Assembly (NCBI RefSeq): GCF_001540865.1
Contig: NC_033629.1
Coordinates: 10,103,873-10,167,872, forward strand
Origin: Ananas comosus
Taxonomy: Eukaryota > Streptophyta > Magnoliopsida > Poales > Bromeliaceae
DNA length: 64,000 bases
Direction: 5' to 3'
Shown: positions 15,580-25,533 of the stretch, in pieces
How positions within the stretch are numbered: position 1 is the stretch's first letter
Layout of the letters: each line of letters starts with the position of its first letter
Translations under genes and position numbers: made by a program
The notes under the pieces: model-generated
Seen by the model: only the letters and a program-made list of their open reading frames with translations
Database searches by the model: none
What the model was told of the DNA's origin: nothing

Positions 15580-15640
15580 CCTAACTACATATATTCTTTT
15601 TCAGTCCTGAAAAGAAAAAGAAAACTACTCTACCGCCAAA
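13410..15640. other. intergenic DNA and upstream region of the RGF-like gene
   Basis: No gene seen. Notable motifs are gttgaccag (W-box core TTGAC) at about 13.5 kb and gccacgtggca (a G-box-like palindrome) at about 13.57 kb. A further cacacgtgc lies near 14.06 kb. Poly-T at 13.99 kb and gaaaa repeats at 14.22 kb are simple sequence. A (TA)n tract at 15541-15574 lies 75-110 bases before the ATG at 15650 and may supply the TATA function. Motif presence alone does not show regulation. Confidence 0.4.
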
Positions 15641-15649
15641 AGCCTCACC

Positions 15650-16833
15650 ATGTCCTCTCTCCTCATCCTCATCCTCTACATATCTCTTTCTATCATCTCA
15701 TCCGATGGCCGCCATCTTCGAGTTCATGTCGATCTTTTGAGCACATCACTTCCTCGCTCATACAAGGTTAATTTACAAAACAAATCTTACCCTAACTCTT
15801 TTTTGTTTAAATACATTTTATCTGGCACTTTGAGCACTTCTAATCTTCTCTCTCTTGTTCAGAATGCAGAAGAGGTAAAACTTGAGGAGATTACTCCAAA
15901 ATACTCCGAAACAACAACGAAGGAAGCGGTTGGAGCCATTGATCGGTCGAAGGGATCGGAGGTGTCGCAGAAGGATGATGTCGACAGGAAGAGAGGATCA
16001 GTAGTCTCAGGTACTGTTCGAATTACGCCAGTTGTTAGCTAGGGTTTTATCTCGCATTTCTCGTGGCGGCCGCAGGCAGAATCTAGGGTTTAGTGTGGAC
16101 TATATTGGTCCCTCAACTCATCCTCCATCTAACAACTGAAGCTAGCAAGCCAAATGCACTACTCTCACTTCTATTAATTAATTTCTCTTCATGCATGCAT
16201 CTCCTTATAAATTTTTGATATCTCAATATTTTTGTACCATTAATTGTTACCCAACCAAGGATATAGCCCAATAGCTTTTTACATTAATTAGAATTAATGT
16301 TATGGTTTGATTCTCTGTACATTGTAATATAAATATATTGATGCATGGAAAGAAGATTTGCCCTACTTAAATCTAAACGAATTAAAGTGCCACTGTTATT
16401 ATTTTGGGATATTTTTTTCTAACACTTCTTTTCTAGTTAATTAAATCATTACTACTGTATATTGTATTTGCAGGATCTGGGGATTTAAGGGCTTTTCCTC
16501 ATGATGGATTGTCACAAATAAATCAATCGAAGGTAAACTAGCACACACTTCTCTATTTATTTTTTTCTCCAAGAGCTAGCGTGGGGATCGAAGAGTGGTA
16601 GACAAATATATATATATATAGTGGTTAATTTGTTTTAAAGTGCATCTCAAATTAACTAGAGTACTCTAGCTAGTTTGACCTTTCAAAAGGCAAAAAAATA
16701 TATAGTAGTTAGTAAGGAATTAATACATAGTTAGAGACATGGGTCATGACCAACTTCACGACCATGTCCCAGTTGAAGGTGACAAGGACAAATGGACAAT
16801 GATAGTTTGCACCCTAAAATGCATGATACTGTA

Positions 16834-16871
<38 letters not shown>

Positions 16872-18043
16872 GAGCTAGGCGCCTATGCTTTCGAAAGTAC
16901 GGAGGCCTCCGTGCTTATAAGTTGTTTTCGATGATAGGACATCCGATTCGGCGATCGGTTCCGTTAAACTTGATCTACGCTATTGGAACTATCTAGAAAC
17001 CAAATTTAATAATTTTTTGCCTTCATTTGTTTAGTGAACGATTAGCCTCAAAATGAACGGCCGAAAATAAAAATCTCATAAAAAACAGTGATAAAGGACT
17101 CAAATTTCAAATCGGAAGTATTGATTTTGCTATTGATGTTAAATAGAATTTTCTATTAAATTTTTATGTAATTTGGATACTTCTACACCGTTGTACTTAA
17201 AAACATGCCACATCGGCCGTTAAAATAGTCATTTTTGAGAACTTTTGATCGCTTGGTAAATGATGTCAAAAAATTATAAAATTTGGTTTCTAAATAGTTC
17301 CAATAAGGTAGATTATATTTAACGGAGCTGATCGTCAAATCGGATGTCCTATCGTCGAAAACAACTTACAAGCACGGAAGTCTCCGTACTTTGCGAGAAA
17401 AGTAAACAGGAGACGTGCTCTCTCTCATCGTTATATATATATACTATTATATCTATAGTATATATTGTATATTAGGACTATATATATAGTAGTCTACTTA
17501 GTACTCTTATGAGTATTGGGCCTTCGTACTCATAAGTTGATTTTGATGATGGGCTTCCGAATCGTACGATTCATTCCGTTAAATATGATCTAGAATATTT
17601 GAAACTTTTAAAAATAAATTTTATTATTTTTCGAAACATATATAAAGTCCATGAAAGCTGGCATAAAATGAATCGGTTAAAATCGAACGACGGACCTAAA
17701 AATGGATGATCGAATCCTTCAATTTAAGATTGGAGTTATTGATCTTTTCTAGGTATGTCGATAAAATTTTCTATCAAAAATTTCAATCTATTCCAATTTT
17801 TTTACTCCGTTAAACTAGCAGTATCCTATACGGCGTTAAAAATTGTCAATTTTGTGCAGCTTTTGATCGTGAAGTTAAATTTATGCGAAAAATTATGAAA
17901 TTTGATTTCTAGAAGTTTTAAATGTGTCTAAATAAGTTTTAACGGTATGGATCGTCGATTCGGAAGCTTATCATCGAAATATTCTTATGAGTAGACAGCG
18001 ATGTTACTCTAAAGAGTTAGTAGGCCGGACTCGTCTCTGGTCT

Positions 18044-18074
<31 letters not shown>

Positions 18075-18362
18075 TCTCTCTCTCTCTGCCTGGCGTACTA
18101 CTATGATACTATATGATACGTAGTATATATAGGTTATGATATGACGCTGAGTTGGAGCTTAGGAATACTCTCAAAAGCATCACGAAGGTGGATTCTTTGA
18201 GTTTTAACCATTGGGATGGAGATGATGTAAGGTTGAGATGATGGTAGTAGGTGGTGGTAGGTAGAATAGTATTTGATTAAAAGGTTATTAGTAATCAAGG
18301 AGTAGATCTAAGGGCTAAAAACTTAGAAGCACCAAGAGGTTGGTGCTTCTAAAAGTAGCTCA

Positions 18363-18396
<34 letters not shown>

Positions 18397-19100
18397 GTTA
18401 GAATGATAGTGGTCCACCAAAGTTGAGTAGGTGGTTGGTTGAATAACATGATCTAACAGATAGAAATGATTAAAGATGTAAATCTATATAATGGTAGAAA
18501 CTTTGTAGCACGAAGTGCTTGTTGCTATTAGAAGCACCCTAGGTGTGTGTATATATATGCTTTCGAAAGTACGGAGGTCTCCGTGCTTGTAAGTTGTTTT
18601 CGATGATAGGGCATCCGATTCGACGATCGGCTCCGTTAGGCATAATCTATGCTATTGGAACTATTTAGAAATCAAATTTTATAATTTTTTGACATCATTT
18701 ACCAAGCGATCACAGTGTCTCAAAAATGACTATTTTAACGGCCGATGTGGCACGTTTTTAAGTTCAACGGTGTAGAAATATCCAAATTACATGAAAATTT
18801 AATAAAAAATTCTACTTAACATCAAGAGTAAGAACAATACTTCCGATTTGAAATTTGAGTCCTTTATCACTGTTTTTTATGTGATTTTTATTTTCAACCG
18901 TTCTTCAGCCGTTCATTTTGAGGATACTCATTCACTAGGCAAACGAAGTCAAAAAATTATGAAATTTGATTTCTAAATAGTTCTAATAGCGTAGATCATG
19001 TCTAACAGAACCGATCGCCGAATCAGACGTCCCATCATCAAAAACAACTTACAAGTACGGAGGCCTCCGTACTTTCGAAAGCATAGGAGCCTAACACACA

Positions 19101-19151
<51 letters not shown>

Positions 19152-20057
19152 GACTAGGGCTACTATACTCTTTTGAGTATACACTCTTTTGTACTTATAA
19201 ATTTTGGACCGTTGGATAAAGGGATGTGAGGTTAGGATGATAGTAGTCTCTTAGGGTTGAATGGGTTGTTGGTTGAATAGTATGATCTAACATGTTAAAA
19301 TGATTAACGAGGTAGATCTAACGGCTGAAAATTATGAATACCAAAAAATCTATAATCATAAAAGTATAGTAATCGGATAATTATAATATATATATATATA
19401 TATATATAATATATATTATGCTAACAATGCGATTGTCAATTTAAGGCTCTTCATCAAAGCAATAGATGCAACGGAGCCCGTTGTTACTTATAGCATTCCA
19501 AGCTCAATATTTTTATATATATATATATGAGTCCGGCTACTATACTCTTATGAGTACGATCGCCTTCGAACTCATAAGTTATTTTCGATGATAGAGGTTT
19601 CAAATCAACGATCCATACATTAAACGTTATCTAGAGTATTTAAAATTTCTAGAAATCAAATTTTATAATTTTTCGATATCATTTACCTTGCGGATCAAAA
19701 GCTCACAAATTGACAATTTTTAACGGCCGGTATAAGATATTTGCTAGTTTAATGGTGTAGAAAAATTGAGATAGGTTGAATTTTTGATAGAAAATTATAT
19801 CACTGCCTAAATAACATCATAATCCAATCTTAAATTGAAGGATCTGATCATCACATTTTTTAGGACGTCGTTCGATTTTGACCGTTCATTTTATGCCGCT
19901 TGATGGAGTTTAATGATTTTAAAAATTATGAAATTTATTTTTTAAAAGTTTCAAATATTCTAGATCATGTTTACGGAGTGTATCGTCGATTCGAAACCCA
20001 ATATTGAAACAATTAGATGTACGAAGGCTTTATACTTTATAAGAGTATAGTACCCCT

Positions 20058-20098
<41 letters not shown>

Positions 20099-20828
20099 CT
20101 TTGATGCCACTCATTTATTTTCGATGACTGGACCTCTAAATCGACGATCGTCAATGTTAAATATGATCTATACCACTTGAAGTATTTAGAAATCAAATTT
20201 TAAAATTTTTCAACATCATCGATCTAATGATCGAAGTGTTTCAAAATTTATAATTTTAATGGTCAATATGAGGCATTTTTTCGTTTAATGTTGTAAAGAT
20301 ATTTAAATCAATTGAATTTTAATTAGAAAGTTTTTTAAAATATTTAAAACAAGATCTATACTTTTGATTTTGATTACAGAATTCCTATCATTACTTTTTA
20401 AAAAATATGTATTTCTAGTTATTTATTTTTATGTCCACTTGATGGATAAGAGAACAATATTAAAAAATCATGAAATTTTGGTTTTTAAATATTTCAAGTG
20501 ATATAGATCATATTCAACGTGCCCATTATCGATTTGAAAACTCCATTGTCGGAAACAAATGGATAGCAAGAAAACCCGTTTGCTATAGCATTACAGCTCA
20601 ACTCTCTCTCTCTCTATATGAAGAGGGATAATTAATCAAAATGCCATATTTAATTAAATGAGCAAATTCTTTGTTCTTTTGTAGGCGAGGTTGGGGAGGC
20701 AAGTGCTCTCAATGCTAGATTTTGAGTCAAATGAAGAACACGGCAGGTCCAAGGAGACCACAACAGTTGAAGAACTTGTAGCAATGGACTATGTTGGGGC
20801 GCAACGAGGACCATCGATCCATAACTAA
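15650..20828 (+). CDS. RGF/GOLVEN/CLEL-type signalling peptide precursor
   Basis: Coding exons are 15650-15766, 15863-16010, 16474-16532 and 20685-20828, with matching phases, giving 155 aa. The N terminus (MSSLLILILYISLSIISSDG) is a hydrophobic signal peptide. The middle is polar and variable (KGSEVSQKDDVDRKRGS). The extreme C terminus is DYVGAQRGPSIHN followed by the stop. Root meristem growth factor peptides are 13-residue, tyrosine-sulfated (DY) secreted signals ending in HN; this segment fits in length, DY start, Pro at position 9 and HN end. Position 10 is Ser, where Pro (hydroxyproline in RGF1) is often found. The known role of the family is root meristem upkeep, gravitropism and lateral root patterning through RGI receptors; the role here is inferred. 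Intron 3 (16533-20684) is about 4.15 kb and filled with palindromic repeats. Confidence 0.85.
16846..17450. mobile_element. foldback MITE unit B in RGF-like intron 3
   Basis: Flanked by (GT)n(TA)n at the left and (TA)n at the right. The left arm starts gcctatgctttcgaaagtac, followed by cggaggcctccg, and continues through 'gataggacatccgattcgg'; the right arm from about 17280 is its inverse. Arms exceed 130 bases. The terminal part contains nested palindromes (ctttcgaaag, cggaggcctccg). Its centre is asymmetric and is found inverted in unit D (18.56-19.09 kb). Confidence 0.8.
17480..18035. mobile_element. foldback MITE unit C in RGF-like intron 3
   Basis: It lies between a TA tract and a CT microsatellite (18043-18087). 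The left arm is 'agtactcttatgagta...cgtactcataagttg' followed by 'gatgggcttccgaatcgtacg'. The right arm is inverted: 'atcgtcgattcggaagcttatcatcg'. The centre contains 'catctgtcg'-less variable sequence that is shared in inverted orientation with unit E (19.53-20.05 kb). Confidence 0.75.
18130..18550. mobile_element. two copies of the non-palindromic TA-flanked MITE
   Basis: One copy is at about 18.15-18.36 kb and another at about 18.39-18.54 kb, separated by (TA)n at 18368-18393. Both share 'gttgagatgatggtagt' or 'gttagaatgatagtggtcc' phrases, 'gattaaa' and a final 'agaagcacc..ggtgcttct' or 'agcacgaagtgcttg' hairpin. They are related to the elements at 1.9, 19.15 and 51.6 kb. Confidence 0.55.
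18555..19100. mobile_element. foldback MITE unit D in RGF-like intron 3
   Basis: It starts gctttcgaaagtacggaggt after (GT)n(TA)n and ends with the inverse, ctccgtactttcgaaagcat, before (AC)n(CT)n(TA)n. The arms carry 'gataggggcatccgattcgacgatcgg'-type sequence and its inverse. The centre is the reverse complement of the centre of unit B, so units B and D are inverted copies about 1.2 kb apart within one intron. Confidence 0.8.
19103..19400. mobile_element. CT/TA microsatellite and non-palindromic MITE copy
   Basis: A (CT)n run at about 19103-19140 leads into (TA)n. It is followed by 'agactagggctactatactc', 'ggttaggatgatagtagtc', 'gggttgaatgggttgttgg' and 'atctaacggctgaaaa', ending 'cataaaagtatagtaatcgg' before another (TA)n at 19386. 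The ends are short inverted repeats (gggctactatactc / taaaagtatagtaatcgg). Same family as at 51.6 kb. Confidence 0.65.
19510..20095. mobile_element. foldback MITE unit E in RGF-like intron 3
   Basis: Bordered by (TA)n on both sides. The left arm is gtccggctactatactctta; the right arm is the inverse, ending agagtatagtacccctta. The arms continue through 'gatagaggtttcaaatcaacgatcc' and its inverse. It is the fuller relative of the intron copy in ATG8 (7.1 kb) and supplies the centre missing there. Its centre is inverted relative to unit C. Confidence 0.75.
20096..20625. mobile_element. foldback MITE unit F in RGF-like intron 3
   Basis: A more diverged member between (TA)n (20062-20095) and (CT)n/TA (20603-20620). 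The left arm 'ttcgatgactggacctctaaatcgacgatcg' is mirrored by 'attatcgatttgaaaactccattgtcgg'. The outermost palindromic tip is degenerate. Confidence 0.6.
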
Positions 20829-21304
20829 CAGTGAATATGTGAAAAATCAAAATTTTCGAAAGAAAGGATATATGTATGGTGCTATTAATAGAGTTATTTA
20901 TACTATGCGTAGAGTAGATATAATGAATATAGTTAAATTCAATCAGTTACTTTGATTAGATTTAATATATGTATCTCCTAATCAATAGTAACATCAGCTC
21001 TGATAATATCGTTATTCTTTGAGGAATATTGAGAAGGGGGAGGAATATTGAGAAGGGGATCCCATGTATCTTATCATAGATTTTTGTTCATCAAACAGAA
21101 TTAATGAACAACTAATGTAAGGGGTCTATATATATATTGATAATCATATACAATGAAGATATGTATATTTAATTCTTTTTGTAGCATGTGGTGGCTTTGA
21201 AAGTTCCTAAATGAGATAGGAATTGTCTATTAGCTCGTGACAATGTCCTATTGTTTCTTTCCAACGTTTTAAATATTGAAGTATTAATCGCGATGCATAC
21301 ACTA

Positions 21305-21650
21305 AGGGATTGTTTGGTTGCAAGTAGTTGCAACTATACTGCAGTGTAGCTGTAATTACGTGCAGATCTAAATTTGACGTTTGTTTTGATGAATTTGAAT
21401 TCAACTGCTACAGTTGAAACTATATGAGGAGGCTCAACTTGTATTAGTTAAAATTAAATTAGCTACAGTTCCAACTGCAATACTTGAAAAGAATAATTTT
21501 AAATAAAATTAAACTTATCCTCCTAACAATTTTCAAATAGATATAAGTTTTTTCCTTTCCTACTTAAGGATAATCTCAACCCCCACCTAGTATATAAAAA
21601 TAAAAAAAATTTGTAAATTCAAATTTCGACGGCATGCAACCAAACAAAAT
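21305..21650. mobile_element. hAT-like MITE
   Basis: The left end, ttgtttggttgcaagtagtt, and the right end, inverted from tgcaaccaaacaa, form a TIR of about 13 bases (TTGTTTGGTTGCA). The interior is AT-rich with 'aactgctacagttgaaact' palindromic phrases and no coding. The TIR resembles common plant hAT MITEs; an 8 bp target duplication is not clear, so the superfamily is tentative. Confidence 0.5.
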
Positions 21651-21874
21651 ATAAAAAGAAGCTCCTTTCTCTAATTAATTAAGCCCGATAAAAAAGCTTT
21701 CATATGATGAGATTCTCTTGGTTACTTGCTGGGACTCAGGTGCTTCCTCATTAATGTAATGAAATGTTACTTAATTAGTTTTGTTAGTATTTCCATCTAA
21801 CCTAGGTTAACTAACAAAATCACCAAGTTAATTATTTAATGGTTAATTAATTAAATCCTGCTACGCTATACTTA

Positions 21875-22166
21875 GCACCCGTTTGGTTCGGGGTTAAGGG
21901 GTGGAATAACTCCTTAACCCCGAAGTTATTCACAAACACCCAATTTGAGGGGTCCCACCCCACCACACTACTCAAACCAAATAAAACACTATTTTATCCA
22001 CTATCCTTCTTATCCCACCTACTTTAACCAAACACTATTTTATCTATACCTGGACTAAACCCAATCCTCAGCCGAATACAAAATTACTCTAAGCCCACAT
22101 TAACCCTGAACTTAACTCTATCCCTAAAATAATAAGTTTTTACTTAACCCCAAACGAAACGGTCGC
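21875..22166. mobile_element. Tourist/PIF-type MITE with TTA duplication
   Basis: Terminal inverted repeats GCACCCGTTTGGTTCGGGGT and, at the right, GCGACCGTTTCGTTTGGGGT are flanked by TTA on both sides (21872-21874, 22167-22169). TTA target duplications and GC-start TIRs are the mark of PIF/Harbinger-derived MITEs. At 292 bp it has no ORF. Confidence 0.8.
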
Positions 22167-22258
22167 TTAGTGTTATTTTCGTTGATACACTACTATATTT
22201 TTTCTTTCTGAAAACGTCGTACTATTGGATAATTATTTTCTTATCAATCTCTATATTG

Positions 22259-22451
22259 AATTTAATGTTTATTTTTTTTTTTATTTTTTTTTGAGAGATA
22301 GGTCGCACGCTACTCGCTTCGTTTATTTTATTTAAAAATAAACTTAGCTAGAAATGTGAATCAACTAGGATTCGAACTTGGGTCTCGGGTACCAACCACC
22401 AAGTCTTTTGCCACTTGCTCTAGGGATGGTCGGTAATTTAACGTTTATTTT
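22259..22451 (-). mobile_element. tRNA-derived SINE, copy 1
   Basis: The body (22276-22434) lies on the - strand. It ends in an A-rich tail and is flanked by a 17-base target duplication with one mismatch (aatttaatgtttatttt at 22259-22275, aatttaacgtttatttt at 22435-22451). Read on the - strand it contains a box A-like stretch near 'agcaagtggc' and a perfect box B, AGTTCGAATCC. The tail region carries 'aaataaacgaag..gtagc'. These are RNA polymerase III promoter elements of tRNA-related SINEs. Three relatives occur in this window. Confidence 0.85.
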
Positions 22452-22678
22452 CATTTGCAACTCTCTAGTATCAATAATATCACTAAACTAGCATAATCTA
22501 GCTAACCTATATACTATTGGTAACAAATTTATTGTTTTAGACGGAGATAGTCGAGAAAGAATAAAATAAGTTTCAAGATGGATTAAATTCATTAAAAGTT
22601 TTTATTAAATTATTTTTAACTAATTTTTTTTTTAACTATTTCTAGGCATTTGCTTTTCTTTTTTTTTGTATTAAAATG

Positions 22679-22858
22679 CACTAAATAGATTTTTTTTTTT
22701 TTGAGAAATAGGTAGCATGCTACCCGCTTCGTTTATTTCATTTTAGAAATAAACTTAGCTAGAAATGTGAATCAATTAGAATTCGAACTTAGGACTTCGG
22801 ATACCAACCACTAAGTCCTTTGCTACTTGCGCTAGGAATAATCGGTCACTAAATAGAT
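22679..22858 (-). mobile_element. tRNA-derived SINE, copy 2
   Basis: The body (22691-22846) is on the - strand, flanked by a perfect 12-base target duplication CACTAAATAGAT (22679-22690 and 22847-22858). On the - strand it begins near 'cctagcgcaagtagc' (box A-like TAGCGCAAGT), has the box B variant AGTTCGAATTC, and ends in a long poly-A. It is about 240 bases from copy 1 in the same orientation. Confidence 0.88.
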
Positions 22859-23194
22859 ATTCTACTATCTTAATCAACACTTTTTAGTAGAGTTACTAGT
22901 TCTGTCTAAAATTTATTACAGTGAATATAGACTAATAAAGCAAAAAAAAATTTGTAGTGTCTTTAGGGGAAAAAAAAGTACAAATGAAAAAAGGGGTAAA
23001 GTTTACGAACTAATGGGTAATTAACCTCAAGTAGGGATGTATTATTTTAATTAAAATAAATTTAAAAATAATAAAGTATTATAGAACCAACTATATCTTA
23101 AAATCACATTTATGTTAGAAAGAACTAAAATTTAAAAGTCAAATAATATTTAAAATTATCCAACTGCTTTAGTTTAAGGAGAACTAACATTTAA

Positions 23195-23380
23195 CTGATT
23201 CGGAGCAGATTCGGGGCGAAGCTTGATGGGCGGACTCGGGCCACATTAATTTTTTTTATCGCCTCCAACCTCAAATCCTCGTTTGCCGCCCCAAATTCGT
23301 TTATTAGTCTCCATTTACTGCACCGTTCCGGACGCATCTAGGCGGGAGCTCCATGAACCAGACTCCATTTGCATCCCTAA
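23195..23380. repeat. GGGGCGGATTCGGG-type repeat fragment
   Basis: Contains 'gattcggggcgaagcttg', 'ggcggactcgggcc', 'tgcaccgttccggacgc' and 'gggagctcc..ttgcatcccta', the vocabulary of the dispersed repeat also found at 27.7-28.3, 33.7-34.2 and 44.6 kb. Such 'gggatgcaaacggggcgg' repeats are widespread non-coding elements in plants. This copy is short and incomplete. Confidence 0.5.
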
Positions 23381-23637
23381 TTTCAAGGCCTTATTTGGAA
23401 GTCGAAAAAGTTATTCAATGATATCTTGTTTAGTGTGAAGATTTTATATTGTGACTCAAAAGTTAAGAATGTGATAATATATATCTTGTTTGGATACATA
23501 GATATCTTATTACACATATTTCTTTAATTTACTATAAGGTTTGCGATATTTGTTCACTCAAAGAGTATGATCAGATATCTAGATTGAAATACTATATTCC
23601 AACTTAAATTATTTTTATGAAATAAGATGAATTATCT

Positions 23638-25310
23638 GTTAGATGTATGCCCTAGAAGTTAATCAGGCCGACACATATATTCTTTCTAGGATATAAATTT
23701 GTATTTGACTTTAAAATATTATGAATTATGAATAAATTTGGGTTATTATTTCCATTCATCTTGTGTATGTGTTCATGAATCGTCCAAGAAATTAAGAAGA
23801 TGATGATATATATTCTCAAGAATTGAGAATTTGAGACGTGTCATTGGTAGTTAATTCCTAAATGCTCCCGATCAATGGATCATCACGAGTTGAGAATTTG
23901 AGACATGTGTCATTGATAGTTAATTCCTAAATGCTCCCGATCAATGGATCATCACGGGGATGGTGATTGATCCGGTGAGATTGGTGTATAGGTCGCTTCC
24001 CTTTTTGGATAGACGAGTCTCAAGTCGACAGTGTGGGAATACTGAAGTGAATATGCAGGTGGTTGTTAGAGAACAAAGGGTACCGAGCGTGACCAACACG
24101 AGAAGTCATTTGGATGTCTACTCACTCGTCAGTGACTTACTTAATATTGCAGTAGTGTAATTGGTCATTTGACCTGCGGTGCCTCGGCTATTCACAATGA
24201 GGTTACTATAGTTTGACTGTACATACACTTGGTCCCTAGCCATTCGGGTTCTTGCGGAGCATGTTGGCTGCGGTAGGTTTATTGTAGAAATAGAGTGCGC
24301 ACTTAGATGAAATCTATCTCCCTTGGTAGATAGGGGCATTAGTCCTATATGATTTATGAGACCGAGTTTAGAAGACCTTGGTCAGGGCAGAGTTAATAGC
24401 GAAAAGGAGTTTCCGATATTAGAAACTCGAGTCGAATAAATTTGACATATGACAGACGATAGGGTTTGACGAGTTATTCCATGACTTTCGTCTAGTTGGG
24501 ACTCATGATAGAAGGACTGTATCACACGGTAACTGCACCAATTAAGGGGTTCAGTATTTCATTCTACTGGAATGCCACTATATGCTGCTAGGCGTCACTG
24601 GTGGATTGTGAGACTCATGAGAATTATCTAGATGATCGATAATTCTCAATGGGCTGAGTTAGAATTGTTCTGATCCATTGAAAGGAGTTTCAGTGATATT
24701 ATTGATAGTGATCAAAATATATCTGACTACCAGATAGAATAGAACCTATGGGGTCACACACATAAGAGGTTGTGATTGATCGGATAGCTAGATTGCGATT
24801 ATTGAATCGCCGGAGAACCTAATTGTCAATATGTTGATAATTAGACTAATTTGTAATTGTTACAAATTAGTGGTATAAAGTGTATATGTTACAAGAGAGG
24901 ATTTACTAATAGTTATTAAATTATGAGAGGAATTATGTGCAAGTATTGCATTATTAATTTGATATGATCAAATTAATATAATGTTCAAGTCGAATCAAAT
25001 TAGGATTTGATCGATCTAACCAATTAAGGAAAGGATAAATTTAAACCTAAATTTGTACTTATTATTAATTGTTATTATATTATTAGAAAGAGGATTATAT
25101 TCCTATATATAATATAGGGAAGTTTTTAGAAAACCCTATGCATCATCTCTCTTCTCCTCTCTCTTTCATCTTCTAGCAAGAAAGACATCCTTTGCGAGGG
25201 AGCTAGCACCCCGGTGAGGACATCGATCGAATCACCAACCTCGTGTGGATACCTATAGAAGCCGAACGCGTGTGCCGCTTCAAGAGAATCTAATTCCATG
25301 ATCAACAAAT
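23638..25310 (+). mobile_element. probable LTR remnant (solo-LTR-like)
   Basis: Starts tgttagatgtatgccctaga, a sequence style I associate with copia-type LTRs, and runs as non-coding, moderately structured sequence to a transcript-like end (tctctcttctcctctctctt, then 'gctagcaccccggtgagg'). The last 120 bases recur inverted at 36.34-36.72 kb inside a GST intron, confirming a dispersed repeat. A tandem repeat of about 69 bases lies at 23820-23956. I could not find a matching 5 bp target duplication or internal gag-pol, so element borders and class are uncertain. Confidence 0.45.
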
Positions 25311-25533
25311 TGCAGAGAATCTAATTTTTCACTTTAGTGTCACCCAAAGTTTTTAAGTTTTTGAAGAAAAAACTATCAGCAATTCTTGAAACAGTTTTAC
25401 TGAAACATCACTTATGCAAAGCGATAGGTAGGCCAAATGAGCCCCAACTTTGTAGTTCTAATTAATGGCATTCTTTTGACATGTCCTGTAAAGTGAAATC
25501 AACACATATTAGATGCAAAAAGAATAAGAGCTA

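Noticed and set aside
22370..22420. A tRNA gene, because of the perfect box B
   Set aside because: No cloverleaf could be drawn, and the unit has an A tail and target duplications; it is a tRNA-derived SINE.
23638..25310. Full LTR retrotransposon
   Set aside because: There is no second LTR nearby, no primer-binding site and no gag-pol reading frame; at most a solo LTR or fragment.
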